This document shows positions 46,262 through 58,302 of a stretch of DNA of 64,000 bases, in pieces (the stretch's first letter is position 1; every line of letters begins with the position of its first letter). Both the position numbers and the translations under genes were made by a program. The notes beneath the pieces are model-generated. The model saw only the letters and a list, made by a program, of their open reading frames with translations, was not told the origin of the DNA and ran no database searches. The stretch lies in the NCBI RefSeq assembly GCF_000344685.1, contig NW_006920418.1:1109714-1173713 (forward strand), read 5' to 3'. This stretch comes from Gloeophyllum trabeum ATCC 11539 (taxonomy: Eukaryota > Basidiomycota > Agaricomycetes > Gloeophyllales > Gloeophyllaceae).

Positions 46262-46981
46262 ATGCCATTAGTAGAGCTCGTCTTCCAACCCGACAACCCA
46301 TGCAACACGAACATATTCTCCTCTCGGTCCGGGGACATCGACGACGAACCGCTGTATACGGTATCAACCGATTTCAGCGGTAAAAACCCCGTAACGTTCG
46401 TCAAGGACGCCTTGGGGAGAGTGCTGGGGAGCGCTGAGTGGCGGGATAGCATAAGAGGCGACAAGATTACTTTGGGAGAGGGGGCGAACGCGGTAGATGC
46501 GACGGGCTGGTTGAAGAAGAGCATGGTCCCTCTGAAAGAGTGCGGATCCTTGCAGCTTCAGCGGAGTGCGGTTTCGGCTTACACAGGGCGTCATGTAGTA
46601 CAGTGAGGTTTGAAGATGGACGAGGGGGCAAGTACAAGTGGAAGGGCAATAGACCGGGCCTGTCTTTAGAGGTGAGCCAGTGGACTCAGTTATCTGCACC
46701 TGAATCCAGAAATCACCCCATTTGCCATGACGAAGTTATACGCCGAAGACGACAAATCACAGCCTATCGCACGCTTCCACAAATCCCGGACGGACCGGAC
46801 GACGTCACCACCTACAATGAGTCCCGCCAAGCTAGTCGTGTCCGACCGGGCGCAAACGGTTCTGGACATGGTGGCGATATCGTTCTTGTTCCTGGAGAAA
46901 AACAGGAGGGTGAACGATAGAGCGTCGCAGAGTAGGGCGGACGCATTGGGGACGCGGTTTGGGGCGGGAAACATAGGTTGA
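46262..46981 (+). CDS. DUF6593-type small basidiomycete protein
   Basis: The start at 46262 gives MPLVELVFQPDNPCNTNIFS, then DEPLYTVSTDF and VLGSAEWRDSIRGDKITLG. After an intron near 46540 comes VRFEDGRGGKYKWKGNRPGL. A second intron (GAG|gtgagc to gacgaag) joins SLE to LYAEDDKSQPIARFHKSR. The tail LDMVAISFLFLEKNRRVND leads to the TGA at 46979-46981. The order (beta-strand-rich N-terminus, an EW motif, YKW, RFHK, then a helix ending FLFLEKxRR) is the pattern of DUF6593 proteins, which are numerous in Agaricomycetes and have no known function. No signal peptide. The first intron's borders are uncertain. Confidence 0.7.
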
Positions 46982-48128
46982 TTGACTTGGGGTGCGTGAG
47001 ACGGCGCGCGGCAAGGTTGAAGACGATAGAGCTCCAAGTACATGCGTATGGCTGCTTAATACCATCAACGACTTGACGCAACGTATGTAGGCCGGCCGCC
47101 GCTTCCATGAAGCAGCTATCAGCCTTGGGCACGGTCAAAGCAAACTGCTGGATCAGATTTATTCCGTGCTAGGGTTAGGTCGAGATTACACAAGCCTGGC
47201 CGATCAGAGTTTTCGTTCGTTTCGGTAGCTTAGCTTTGGGGCACGGTAGCCGGTATCAGGGAAAGAATACTGCGGTAAAGTGTGCCCACTGATAGCCATT
47301 ATGGAGGAGGGGGTGGACCCTTGTGGCTAGATTGCAGCCAGCAGTCAGGACGCTGTGGATTCTGGAGCAACGCCCATGGAGTGCAACCGGTCGGCACCAC
47401 CAGCGTATATTGAGTAATGTCTTGGGGTTACGCCAGATAATTGAGTCGGCTTTGAACTGATGCTAAACGACTGAGACTGCAGTACTACGACTGTCGTTTG
47501 ATCCACGCTGCCCAAAATGTCAGACAGGAGGTTGAGCAAGGTCGGAACGAGGCTGGCGCTTCTAGTCGGGATTCAGGCAACAGCTTGCTTCCACTGGTCA
47601 AAAGGCTGAAAGGGGAGTGCGCAGGTCGTCCCAGGCTGTCATCCTAACGGAAGAATGTTTGCGCATGTGAGCGACCTGATCTGCAGTATAAAGGATGTCG
47701 AGAGATCCGAGCAGTACATAGTCGAAGGGCTTTATTTAGTCAGGGCGCAGAGCAGTGCTTGTTATGACGCCGCAAGTTTTTTCATCTCGGGAGGCCTGCT
47801 TCCATGTCAGATTCAGACAGAGATAGAATGCACGTTCGTCCGTCCTTTGCGCGAGACTACATAGGTATATCCAAAGCTGCAGCCTGTTTGACAGAGGCTC
47901 CGGTGAGGAGGAGCATCGATGTCGCGCCAGCCCGGTCGGAATTTATTGTATGGGAAACGAGGAGCGGGTTGAAGTCAGTCGAAGCTAAGTAGTCCAAGTC
48001 GGACGAACGTGCAGCGGGTCGGTGCCTGGAGCAGGCCGGGGGAGGAGCGTGGGCAGATCCGAGAAGCACACGGAGCCACAAGATAAGGCCCCGTCTGCTC
48101 TCCCCGCCATCAATCCATTCCCCTGCCT
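46982..48128. other. Intergenic, nothing recognised
   Basis: About 1.1 kb of short, motif-free frames upstream of the MFS transporter. Confidence 0.4.
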
Positions 48129-48135
48129 TATATAA
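48129..48135 (+). promoter_or_regulatory. TATA box of the MFS transporter gene
   Basis: TATATAA, 65 bp upstream of the ATG at 48194, in the context ctgccttatataaccgatg. Confidence 0.6.
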
Positions 48136-48193
48136 CCGATGGCCCGCCAACAGCGCCTCCTCTGTCTCTCCCCGTTCTCGAGAGCTGCAAGCC

Positions 48194-50648
48194 ATGGCCA
48201 GCACCGTCAAAAGGTCGCGTTTGTCCCAGATTTCCCTCATCTTTGCGTGAGTCCTCGTGCTTCGCGTTTGTGTCGATTTACTGAACCGCAGTCAGATGTG
48301 GGACGGCGCTTTTCTCTGACGGTAAGCATCCGTTATCCTGCAAACTCGCCCAAGCTGACATTGTGAACAGGCTATGCCAACAATATCATTGGGAGCGGTA
48401 AGTTGCAGCCTCTCCAGTTCGCGGTACTCAGCGCTGACTGCCTTTTGGACGTGTCAAGTTAACACGCGTCAGTACATATGCTCTGCTTATCTGGGACCCT
48501 CGCTGACCATTCCGTTCCTCAGTGCTGATTCGTATCTATGGTGCGGACAAGATTTCAGGACACAACTACAGCACCACTATCAGTAGTCTCGCGTTCGCGG
48601 GCACCATTGTCGGAATGCTCACGTTTGGCTACCTCTCCGACAGGATGGGCCGTAAATTCGGAATGGTCAGTCTTCTGTCCGCCTGATGAGTTCGCTCACC
48701 TGAACCCACCGGATTTTAGATGCTCGCTACGGGTATCGTCGCCGTGTTCTCTGGTCTCTCCGCGGCATCAAAGGGCGCAAACGACAGCCTCGGCGGAACG
48801 CTCGCCATGCTCAGTGCCATGCGTTTCTTCCTCGGTATCGGTATCGGGGCGGAGTATCCTTGTGGATCAGTCGCGGCTTCCGAGCAGTCTGAAGAGGAAT
48901 CGATCAGCAAAAACGCCCAACACCGCTGGTTTGCCCTGGCCACCAGTACGTGATCACCCGTCGTGACTGCGCCCAGTGCTCTGATAAGGAGCTGATAGAT
49001 ACGATGATTGACTTTGGCTTCGTCGTTTCTTCCTTTGTGCCTCTGGTCCTGTACTGGATGTAAGTCGCTCGCATCTCGCGTCCGCTCCTCTTACAGAGCA
49101 ATACTCCCCAGTTTCGGGCCCCATCACCTACGCGCGGTTTGGCGTCTCTCGCTTGGCCTGGGTGTCATCCCGGCGTTGCTCGTGTTCATATGGCGTCTGC
49201 GCATGGAGGAGCCGACAAGGTACAAGAAGGACTCCATGAAGCGGGCAAAAATCCCGTACTGGCTCATTGTAAAGCGCTACTGGAAGAGCCTAGCCGCTAT
49301 ATGCATCACCTGGTTCATTTATGACTTTATCACGTCAGTATGACTTTTCGATTCTCTTTGGCCTGTGTACTGAACGATACTGTGATCGCAGGTACCCAGT
49401 AAGCTTGAACCGCTGCTGATCGCGTCTAGCAACTGACCTTGCCGTCAAGTTCGGCATCTACTCAAGCTCCATAACAAACACGTATGTTCTGCTATACTTC
49501 GAGCCGCGTGCCTTCTCTGACTTGGTGCAGTGTTACTGGTGGTTCGGAAGCTCTCAGTGTCGTCTTCGGCTGGGGCGTTGTTATCAAGTACGTTCTGCTC
49601 ACACTGTTAGGCTACACCCATTCCTGACGCTCTATGCTTCCAGCCTGTTCTACATGCCCGGTACGCAAAGCTAGAAAACTGGCATGCGTTAATGTGCTTC
49701 TGACCTTAGACTTCAGGGACTATCGGCGGTGCCTTCCTTGTGGACTACCTGGGCCCCAAGTATTGCCAGGCCTTCGGTCTGATCATGCAAGCCATCATCG
49801 GCTTCATCATGAGCGGCCTGTACAAGCACTTGGTCAACCATATCGCAGCATTTGCGGTACGTCTTTGCGTAGCACGTTCCTTTGGTCTATATATCTCACG
49901 CGTCTGCTGTTCGGAAGGTCGTATATGGTATCTTCCTCAGCTTTGGCGAAGTTGGTCAGTGCATTCGATACCCAAATGCTATAATGTCGCTAACGGAGCC
50001 ACAGGTCCTGGCAACTGCCTCGGTTTGTTGGCCTCGAAATCTGGCCCCACTGCTGTCCGTGGCCAGTACTACGGCATCGCAGCTGCTGTCGGTAAAGTAG
50101 GAGCCTTCGTCGGCACCTGGGGTACGTCTGCTCAGATCCGGCTGCTGGCGTGAATTGTCCTGACCCTGAAATCCTTTTCAGCGTTCCCCGCGATCATCAA
50201 GGGTACGTGAACATTGTTTCAGTGTAGCCTTCAGGACGATACCCATGTAACTGATTCCAGATTTCGGTACTGGCACTGCCGCAACCACGGGTCCGTTCTG
50301 GATTGGCAGCGGTAAGTGCATCCACAACGAATTGCGATCGTCACAGAGGTTGCTGACGCGACCGGGATTGTTCCGTAGCTCTTGCCGTCCTGAGCGCAGC
50401 CATCACCTTGTTATTCATCAAGCCACTCAGTCACGACGGTATGCAAGAGGAGGACCGCCTGGTTAGTAGCTTCCCCATTTACATACTCACCCGTACATCC
50501 TCATCGAAATATCTAGTTCCGCGAGTACCTGGAAGCGCACGGGTACGATACCTCGCAAATGGGCCTTGGCGCCGAGTCGACCGTCGTTTCCTCCGCGTCA
50601 ATGGAAAAATATGACGGGGAGTCGACGGAGAAGGCCGTCGCTGTCTGA
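48194..50648 (+). CDS. MFS permease, glycerophosphodiester/phosphate transporter (Git1/Pho84-like)
   Basis: A 12-TM plasma-membrane symporter, probably for glycerophosphoinositol, glycerophosphocholine or phosphate. The start at 48194 gives MASTVKRSRLSQISLIF. Exons yield YANNIIGS, the MFS loop GYLSDRMGRKFGM, RFFLGIGIGAEYPCGSVAAS (closer to Git1 than to Pho84, which has GGDYP), IWRLRMEEPTRYKKDSM, ITWFIYDFIT-YP, FLVDYLGPKYCQAFGLIMQA, SKSGPTAVRGQYYGIAAAVG and the acidic tail SMEKYDGESTEKAVAV, ending with the TGA at 50646-50648. At least eleven introns of about 50 nt break almost every membrane helix. Substrate is inferred from family only. It ends 238 bp from the convergent Sem1 gene. Confidence 0.9.
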
Positions 50649-50886
50649 GCCTCTTCTTTCGTCAAGTGCTGGGTGGTTGCTATATCTTAATAGTTGGATA
50701 AATTATGTTGTCTGTTGTAATGCCCTGTCATGAACCCTGTGACGTTCTTGTTTGTTTGTAATGGCCTTGCTTGATGGGTAGCCAGGATAGATAAATGATG
50801 GTCCCATAGAACGGAGTTCAAATTCGAGAGGCGTTGATTGATAAAAGAAAGTACACGCGGGGAATGGTGAATAGGTGGCGGGTGGG

Positions 50887-51328
50887 CTACTGCTGCATCG
50901 AATCCCCTCCCTTGCCCGTCTTTGTTAACTCCCCCCTGGAGAAATAAGATCAGAGACGAAGATACCAGGGCAAGACAGGGAGACGCACCTTAGCTGCACG
51001 CTGAAATCATCCTCGACATCGTCATCATCCCAATTGTCCTCCCATAACTTGTCTCCTCCAGACTTTGCCGCACCGGGAGCCGCGCCTCCCAGGTGAGCCA
51101 GGTCAGTCTGCGAGTCGTCCCAATCTTCAAAGATAGTCGCATAGCTGTTAGGCAAGGGAAATGGTAAGGCAAACAAGTGCATCACGTACCTGCAACAGCG
51201 AACTCCTCGAATTCATCGTCTTCCTCGAGAACGCCAAGGTGAGGCTGGCTTTCATCGTCCTTCGAGGGCTCCGGGTTTTGAGCAAGGGTATCTGCAGCCG
51301 GCTTTGACGTAGATGCTTCCGAGGACAT
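50887..51328 (-). CDS. SEM1: 26S proteasome lid subunit Sem1/Dss1
   Basis: A small acidic, disordered protein stabilising the Rpn3-Rpn7 module of the proteasome lid, and in other organisms the BRCA2 and TREX-2 complexes. Exons 51190-51328, 50989-51124 and 50887-50935 give 107 residues. Two acidic binding patches are visible: EEDDEFEEFAV, continuing across intron 1 into DWDDSQTDLAHLG, and KLWEDNWDDDDVEDDFSVQL. These W/F residues in an Asp/Glu background define the family. The third exon adds the short basic tail GELTKTGKGGDSMQQ. Convergent with the MFS gene. A foldback element lies about 180 bp upstream of the start. Confidence 0.95.
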
Positions 51329-51510
51329 GGTCGGCGTAGAGTGCAAGGCTGGGATAACTTGACAGGAATGAAGACGCGTCGAGGACGCGTCAGTTCGATG
51401 ACCGTGGGAAACGGGTTATCCCGCCCCGCGAGTTGTGGTTTCAGCGGTGCCACACACTGCGGGCAGAGACCGATGTCCCGCCGGCGGGCATGCCAGGAAC
51501 ATCTCCCTGA

Positions 51511-51710
51511 TGGGAGAACACTTTCCCAGAATGGTCCTTGCTGGACCATAACCTGGACATGAAGAATGTCCTTCGGGTGAACAAATAAAGGTCTGCGGGA
51601 CATTTACTAGGGTCCCCAAAAATCAGGGGACATTTAATTAACAATGACCTTTCATTCTTTATGTCTGTATCATGTCCCGCTACGGAGCATCCTAAGAAAG
51701 TGTTCTCCCA
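51511..51710. repeat. Imperfect 200-bp foldback element, MITE-like
   Basis: The outer ends are a perfect 14-bp inverted repeat, TGGGAGAACACTTT at 51511-51524 and its complement at 51697-51710. Pairing continues imperfectly inward (ggacatgaagaatg against agacataaagaatg read from the other arm), and the centre is a small hairpin, gtcccc/ggggac, at 51612-51631. No open frame. It sits in the presumed promoter side of the Sem1 gene. Confidence 0.65.
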
Positions 51711-51919
51711 CCCTTGCCGTGAAAGATTACCTTGCGACCAGCAAGGTATCTCGCGCTGCCGGAATGCGTTCACTGTTTACATGTCTTTTGACTTGTTTGT
51801 ATCTGTTGACTAGCCACTCAAGGCAACGATCACGCTTTCCTCAACATACGAGAGAGTTTGTGGCGTATCTGATCGTCTGGGCTCGCTACATGGTCTTCGT
51901 ATAAGACGTCACTGGTTCG

Positions 51920-52464
51920 CTTCGGTCTCATCCTACGTTCGTCGCATGTCTGATGCTAATGATCGACTCTGGCCGATGCTATAGTGTGGTATGTTATGGT
52001 GCTCTTTCGATGTCCCTAGCTGACTTGTCCTTCGCCAACACAAGCACCTCTTCATTTCTGGCGCCTTTGGCGACTCAGATCTCAGACCCAGTGAAAACGT
52101 GCAGAATTTCCTTGAAATTAGAACCTATTAGTATATTTGCATGTATTTGCCTAACATTATTTCCGGCCACCTCGATGACGAAAGTCGCGCGTGACTTCGA
52201 TTGTGTATCACAGCCCATCGAATGCATACGCAAGACGGACTCGAATGCACGACCGTGACGCTCGCAATACGTCCTGGATGGACTGACAGCTCGGACAATT
52301 GTCCGCGGCGCGTCTGTGCATCTAGCTTGAGTCTTGCTTTGGCTAGCCGGTGTGCGCTTTCGATTTGTTTTCAACTACCTGTCTCTCTCTAGTGGAATGG
52401 CTGGCTCTGGTAAACATGGCAATGGCACTACCGATAAATCTGGGCGCATATTTGGCTGTCAAGA
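51920..52464 (+). repeat. 545-bp direct repeat, left copy, ending at the sequence gap
   Basis: Appears identical over its whole length to 53132-53676. Its right edge is exactly the first N. No recognised gene inside. Confidence 0.9.
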
Positions 52465-53131
52465 NNNNNNNNNNNNNNNNNNNNNNNNNNNNNNNNNNNN
52501 NNNNNNNNNNNNNNNNNNNNNNNNNNNNNNNNNNNNNNNNNNNNNNNNNNNNNNNNNNNNNNNNNNNNNNNNNNNNNNNNNNNNNNNNNNNNNNNNNNNN
52601 NNNNNNNNNNNNNNNNNNNNNNNNNNNNNNNNNNNNNNNNNNNNNNNNNNNNNNNNNNNNNNNNNNNNNNNNNNNNNNNNNNNNNNNNNNNNNNNNNNNN
52701 NNNNNNNNNNNNNNNNNNNNNNNNNNNNNNNNNNNNNNNNNNNNNNNNNNNNNNNNNNNNNNNNNNNNNNNNNNNNNNNNNNNNNNNNNNNNNNNNNNNN
52801 NNNNNNNNNNNNNNNNNNNNNNNNNNNNNNNNNNNNNNNNNNNNNNNNNNNNNNNNNNNNNNNNNNNNNNNNNNNNNNNNNNNNNNNNNNNNNNNNNNNN
52901 NNNNNNNNNNNNNNNNNNNNNNNNNNNNNNNNNNNNNNNNNNNNNNNNNNNNNNNNNNNNNNNNNNNNNNNNNNNNNNNNNNNNNNNNNNNNNNNNNNNN
53001 NNNNNNNNNNNNNNNNNNNNNNNNNNNNNNNNNNNNNNNNNNNNNNNNNNNNNNNNNNNNNNNNNNNNNNNNNNNNNNNNNNNNNNNNNNNNNNNNNNNN
53101 NNNNNNNNNNNNNNNNNNNNNNNNNNNNNNN
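52465..53131. other. Assembly gap, 667 N
   Basis: A run of undetermined bases. The repeat copies abut it on both sides. Frames drawn across it have no meaning. Confidence 0.99.
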
Positions 53132-53676
53132 CTTCGGTCTCATCCTACGTTCGTCGCATGTCTGATGCTAATGATCGACTCTGGCCGATGCTATAGTGTG
53201 GTATGTTATGGTGCTCTTTCGATGTCCCTAGCTGACTTGTCCTTCGCCAACACAAGCACCTCTTCATTTCTGGCGCCTTTGGCGACTCAGATCTCAGACC
53301 CAGTGAAAACGTGCAGAATTTCCTTGAAATTAGAACCTATTAGTATATTTGCATGTATTTGCCTAACATTATTTCCGGCCACCTCGATGACGAAAGTCGC
53401 GCGTGACTTCGATTGTGTATCACAGCCCATCGAATGCATACGCAAGACGGACTCGAATGCACGACCGTGACGCTCGCAATACGTCCTGGATGGACTGACA
53501 GCTCGGACAATTGTCCGCGGCGCGTCTGTGCATCTAGCTTGAGTCTTGCTTTGGCTAGCCGGTGTGCGCTTTCGATTTGTTTTCAACTACCTGTCTCTCT
53601 CTAGTGGAATGGCTGGCTCTGGTAAACATGGCAATGGCACTACCGATAAATCTGGGCGCATATTTGGCTGTCAAGA
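53132..53676 (+). repeat. 545-bp direct repeat, right copy, starting at the sequence gap
   Basis: Starts immediately after the last N and matches 51920-52464 base for base as far as I compared. The sequence then continues into unique DNA. Confidence 0.9.
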
Positions 53677-53923
53677 AGGCTGCAAGGGGAGCAAGGGACT
53701 CATATCAGAGAAGATGTTCTGGCGACACACTCTGTTCCGCAAATCGGCGCAAGGTCACCAGATAAGCCGCCTTCTTGCAAAACATATACCGGAGACATCT
53801 ACCAGACAAGATGCTGAGCCGAGTCAGCAACTTCCGCCTGCCAAAAGGCGGAAGCACTCGAGCCAGCAGGCATCAGTATGTCACCGGATTCTGTTTAGCA
53901 TCTATCGTCTAACAATAAGATGA
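53609..53923 (+). CDS. Short Cys/His-containing, Lys/Arg-rich open frame, possible transposase-type N-terminus
   Basis: From the internal Met at 53609 the frame reads MAGSGKHGNGTTDKSGRIFG, then CQEGCKGSKGLISEKMFWRH, followed by a basic segment PPAKRRKHSSQ. A C-x3-C with a downstream H in this setting recalls the DNA-binding start of KDZ-like transposase genes of basidiomycetes, which carry a Cys pair followed by an SxRxxxRH-type stretch. Beyond 53923 another acidic frame (53998-54240, with DDVAPMDIEMDDSREGLSGE) could be a further exon. The start of the frame lies inside the repeat copy. Very uncertain; it may not be a gene. Confidence 0.25.
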   Translation: MAGSGKHGNGTTDKSGRIFGCQEGCKGSKGLISEKMFWRHTLFRKSAQGHQISRLLAKHIPETSTRQDAEPSQQLPPAKRRKHSSQQASVCHRILFSIYRLTIR

Positions 53924-54240
53924 TTGGCCCATAGCCGCCCAGAAGCAGACCACCATCAGTCCCTTCTGGTACAGCCGCAAGTACTGCATCTATCCCGGTG
54001 CACTCAGGTAACTTTTGGGACCCCTGCGCTGCTGGTGGTTCCGCTGCGTCTGCTACTCGTGGCCCTGAACAAGATGATGTTGCTCCTATGGACATCGAGA
54101 TGGATGATTCTCGGGAAGGGCTGTCTGGAGAGGCTGGAGGGACTCCAGGCTCTCAGGCTGCCGGTTTGAATATACCCGCCACTCCCCGTCCTGATGTTGA
54201 AGATGTACCGGATGAAGGGGACCAACCTGCCAAGGCATAG

Positions 54241-55749
54241 GTGCGTCCAACAACTGGTCATATTACTCATCTGATTTAACTACTCTATAGAAATGCACAC
54301 TTGCAAAGGAGGGCAAGCTGCAGCTGTCGAAATGGAGGAAGAAGGATGACAGCACTGATGCTGGTGTCATCGATTCTTGGTGGGTTCTTCCCCTATATTA
54401 TGAGACGGCACTAACAGCATGCCACAGAGATTGCAACGTGGTGTCGCACTGTCTCAGTAGGGTGGGTGGGCAACGGGCGTGCAGGCGACGGGGGTGCGGG
54501 GGTGCGGGAGGGGCGGGAGAACAGGAAATAGAAGGAAATTATGTTATAAAATGCGGGTAAATCATGTAAATACAGTGGCGAGTAGAAGGTAGAGGGAAAA
54601 TGGAAGTAAATTCACCAGAATGCCAATAAATTCCTAGAGAAATGTGGAGGGCTACCGCGGGGACAATAAATACCATAATCGGAATGCACTGCTGCTGTCC
54701 CTGTGTACTGTATCACGACTGGTCGCAAGGTATACCACCGGCGACAGCCGGCGCTTCTCGAGTGAATGACCGGTGGCGGGACACCGGTCCTTGCCGGCTT
54801 ATGTACTATAGGTGTGGACTTTTAGATCAATTAAAGAAATTAAAGAAATTAAATCGAAGGAGAGAGAGAAAGAGAAGGGAAAGACACTCCGTTCGGGACC
54901 TGTGAGCTTCAGAAGGGGTATATTATTGAAAGCATATACTAGTGCTATATTCAGGGATCTCCCGTGGCTTGGAATATCCCTCAAGGCTAGTTTCTTCGGT
55001 TTCCACAGCACATGAATTTTCCTTCGCGGTGCTGCACGCTGCATTAACTCTCTGGATAGCTTAAGGCAAAACCTGGTGGTATTTTTAGTTTGAATGGACG
55101 CCTCCATGCGTATCCCACTGCTCATGTGAGTTGCAAGAAATTGAGCAACCTGAAAGTCAAAAATCATCTGCTTTTTGGTGGTGCTGTCGCACCGCTCACT
55201 TTACGCATCCCAAACTTAATAAACCACTTGTCACTTACCTACCTATAGTACTTCTACCTAGCTATGTGTCCCGGATATCACAGTACAGATATAACTCTTC
55301 AGCCCCAATTTTGGGAGCAAAATAACACCATACACGGCAAAAAAGCAGAATTTCCGGTCAAATTCTCCATAAGAAATATATCTCTTTTATTTTACAAACA
55401 ACTTTGGATGGAACCGCTTCATTAGGAAGCTTGCACACGTCGTGAAAAGGTAGGGAGGCTGGAGGATGGCATGTACATGAGGTGCCACAAGCGTGAGAAC
55501 TCCTGCCAAATACAGTAAAACAATTCGAAGTCCGAAATATATCATTCAAACTCAGTTATAGATCTATTTCGCCACGCCTATAGTATAACTGCCTCCTTGC
55601 CCGCTGTGACACATATCGGACTGTCTGGATGAAACCGCATGGAACATTAGCGACCTACAAGCATACAGTCCGGACGTCGCAGAGCTGATACAGTATGCAT
55701 ACAAATTATTGGATAAATACGATAGTCCAGTCCGACCGCGCGCGATCGG
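54241..55749. other. Gene-poor stretch with simple repeats
   Basis: No supported gene. AT-rich and low-complexity sequence includes a run of aattaaag units followed by gagagaaagagaag at about 54828-54885, and a G-rich patch at 54465-54525. A short self-complementary segment with accggt/ccgg repeats lies near 54735-54800. This may be decayed transposon sequence. Confidence 0.4.
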
Positions 55750-57758
55750 CTATCCGCCAGGTCGTCGCAGACCATACTGAACAGTCCGTAAGAGTGCATC
55801 GGACAGTTCATTAGAATCATCCTGGTCAGAGTCATCTGCATGTGCATCGCGCGGCCCGCTGTTCGGCGTGCCCAAGACTGAGGCCTTCCGTTTGGAGACG
55901 GTAAACCTTTTCTGCTTGCTGGGACTCTTGGGATGGGACGCCGCACGGCCCACCGGCGGTGACGGAGATGGTGATAGTAGCTGTGTATGTTTATTCTTGC
56001 CTCTGGGGACCGGTGTTGTGATACATACTTCCGGTACTGGTGGTTGCTTGATACGAGGGGGAATTTTGATTGTGAAGGGAGTAACATCTGCACCCTCAGA
56101 TCTCTTGGTTGTGACGAGGGAGTCCTTGAGGGATTTCTTGACTACTCCAGTGGTTATACGCTTGCCGGTGGAGGACTTGGTCGGGGTCGGCTTGGCTTTC
56201 TTCTTGGAGCTATGAGAGGCACCACTCCATTTCCGCCTCTTGACTGGAATTGGTTCGTCTTCAGCGTCGACGATCTCCAGCCCGTCCTTCCTGGCAGACT
56301 TCGCATCCCTCTTTCGCTTCCTCTCCGCAGCAGCTTCCCTGGCCTTATCTTCCTTCCCAATCTCTTCGTCCAGCATCTGAGCGAAAGACTGTGCATCTCC
56401 CTTCACCCAGACGTCAAAGACACCTTCCCACTCCCGTGTTGGCACCGGGAAGTCAAGGTTCAGATATATCGACTTCATCGGCACCTCTTCGTCTGCGGCA
56501 CACGCCCGCCTCGGCGGAGTCGAGGATGGAGTCAGCAATCCGGTGTCCTTGCTCGACGCACACGAGTTCCGAGCCCGCACCGCCTTCGCAAACTCGCGCA
56601 CAATGCGCTTCGTCCCAGGTACCCTAAGGCTCGTACCCACCACCAGCAACAAATCCGCCCCCGCCCTGCCCTTCCCTTTATTGCTCCCCATCAGATCCTT
56701 CCGGACGACCTCGCCGACGCCCTCGCCTTCCCGGTGGTCCTCGTTGTACAACACGACACTCGGGCGCAGCTTGCCTACCCCGCGGGAGCGCTTGCCCACG
56801 AGCTGCCGCGTCTCCTCCTGGGAGGCGCATTCTGGACAGGCCGGCGGCTGCCCCGAGGACAGCGAGGAGAGATGGTCTTCGAGCGGGAAGGAGTGGTGGC
56901 AGGTCTGGCAGTGCACGCGCTGCAGGGTGCCGTGCAAGGGTATGCAGCGCGGTGTCTCGGCAGGTGGCGAGAGGAGGCGCACACCTGGAGAGTGAACGGG
57001 CAGCGAAGAGGACGACTGCGAGGTGGCCTTTGCCTTGCCAGAGGACTTGGGGGACCAAGCGTTCCCTCGGCGGTCTTCGTAGTCCGGGACGCCGAGGGAC
57101 AGCCCGCACTTGGACTCCAAGGCGTCGATGTTCTGCGTGTAGACCCGCAGCAACCGTCCGCGGTCATCCAGGGTACGCAGGAGGTTGTGGAAAGGGGTCG
57201 GCACGGCTGTTTGTGACAACTCGGAGAGGTGGGCGATCATTTGGCAGAACAGGGATGTGGTGCTTTCGGACTATATCATGTTCTAGTTAGACTTACGCAT
57301 CACAGACACATCCGGGCAAAATGGATACTAGCTAGGGAGAGGATCGACATGCGTACATGCGGCCACCCGTCCTTGAGTTCATAAGTTGTGTACGCACATT
57401 GAACACCGACGCATCGAACAAGTCCCTCCCTGACGACAACGATTCCTTTGGATTCTCTTTTTTCAGCGTCTGGAAAAGACCTTCCGGAGAACGAAAATCT
57501 GGTATGCCAGCATGCACCGATATCCCAGCACCTGTGAACACCCCACAGATCGATGTTTCATGATTTTTCGTATCAGAATCAACTTAGAAGCAGGAAAAGA
57601 ACTACCGAGTACTAACCGCATACAACAGCGATCCGCTTCGCCTTCAAAATTGCCTTGAGCAATTTACCCAGCTGGTTTTCAGGATCAGACGGCGGCACCA
57701 AGAAAGAGGGCGTCTGTGGTATCGGCGAGGCCGCCTCGAGAGGTATACAGACGGTCAT
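55750..57758 (-). CDS. Sirtuin, NAD+-dependent deacetylase, Hst3/Hst4-like
   Basis: Removes acetyl groups from lysines; the Hst3/4 group acts on H3K56ac in chromatin. Exons 57617-57758, 57398-57531 and 55750-57270 give 598 residues. The NAD-binding motif GAGISVHAGIPDFRSPEGL spans the first intron junction (VVC-GAGIS). Next come VYTQNIDALE, the catalytic His in PLHGTLQ, and zinc-binding CQTC and CPEC pairs. The NAD pocket VVGTSLRVPG follows. After the core, a tail of about 250 residues is basic and disordered (KRKRDAKSARK, KPTPTKSSTGK), with possible nuclear-localisation signals. It resembles the long tails of fungal Hst4. High GC in exon 3 produces a 409-codon antisense frame that is a shadow. 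Confidence 0.93.
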
Positions 57759-58302
57759 GCGGGTGACCGTCGCAGGCGTTCAGTGCGCGGCCAGTCGACA
57801 GCAGTATCAGATTATTTTGTGCAGAGCGTCGATGGGATGGTGGCAACTGGCAAGACAGATTTGTGGCACGCAGGGGTCGGGGAAACGTCGCGCGTCTCGA
57901 GATGCTCTGCTTATTACCGGACAACCGAGCATGCGTGCGGCAGGGCAAGTACCTCATGTCGTTACTCACGCTGCTCGACGCTTCCATCGATAGAACGAAT
58001 AAGACGCTCGTGAGCTACATCTCGGGCGAAGTTGGCTATCTTTGGGCATGCTGATCAGTCAACTGAACCACCTCTTTGGTTGCTCAATCCGCGGTGATAT
58101 TACCTCCAGCTTCCATAAGGTCAAACAGCTCGGGACAAGCTGTAGGGAGTACTCGTACTCGGCGTACGTCACTCCCAGGGGATTGCTCGACCGTGTATTT
58201 GAGAATCATTACTGGTACTACATACACTATATACTCGCTGCCTCCAAACTGAACGCTTTAATCCAGGTCCCAGGCGACACGAACCCTTCCTTTCACTCTT
58301 GC
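57759..58302. other. Intergenic between the sirtuin and transporter genes
   Basis: Holds the sirtuin promoter and the transporter 3' flank. No gene seen. Confidence 0.4.

Noticed and set aside
52334..53470. Long frames spanning the N run
   Set aside because: They exist only because N does not produce stop codons.
55987..57216. 409-codon plus-strand frame
   Set aside because: Antisense shadow of the sirtuin exon 3, whose motifs on the other strand are unambiguous.
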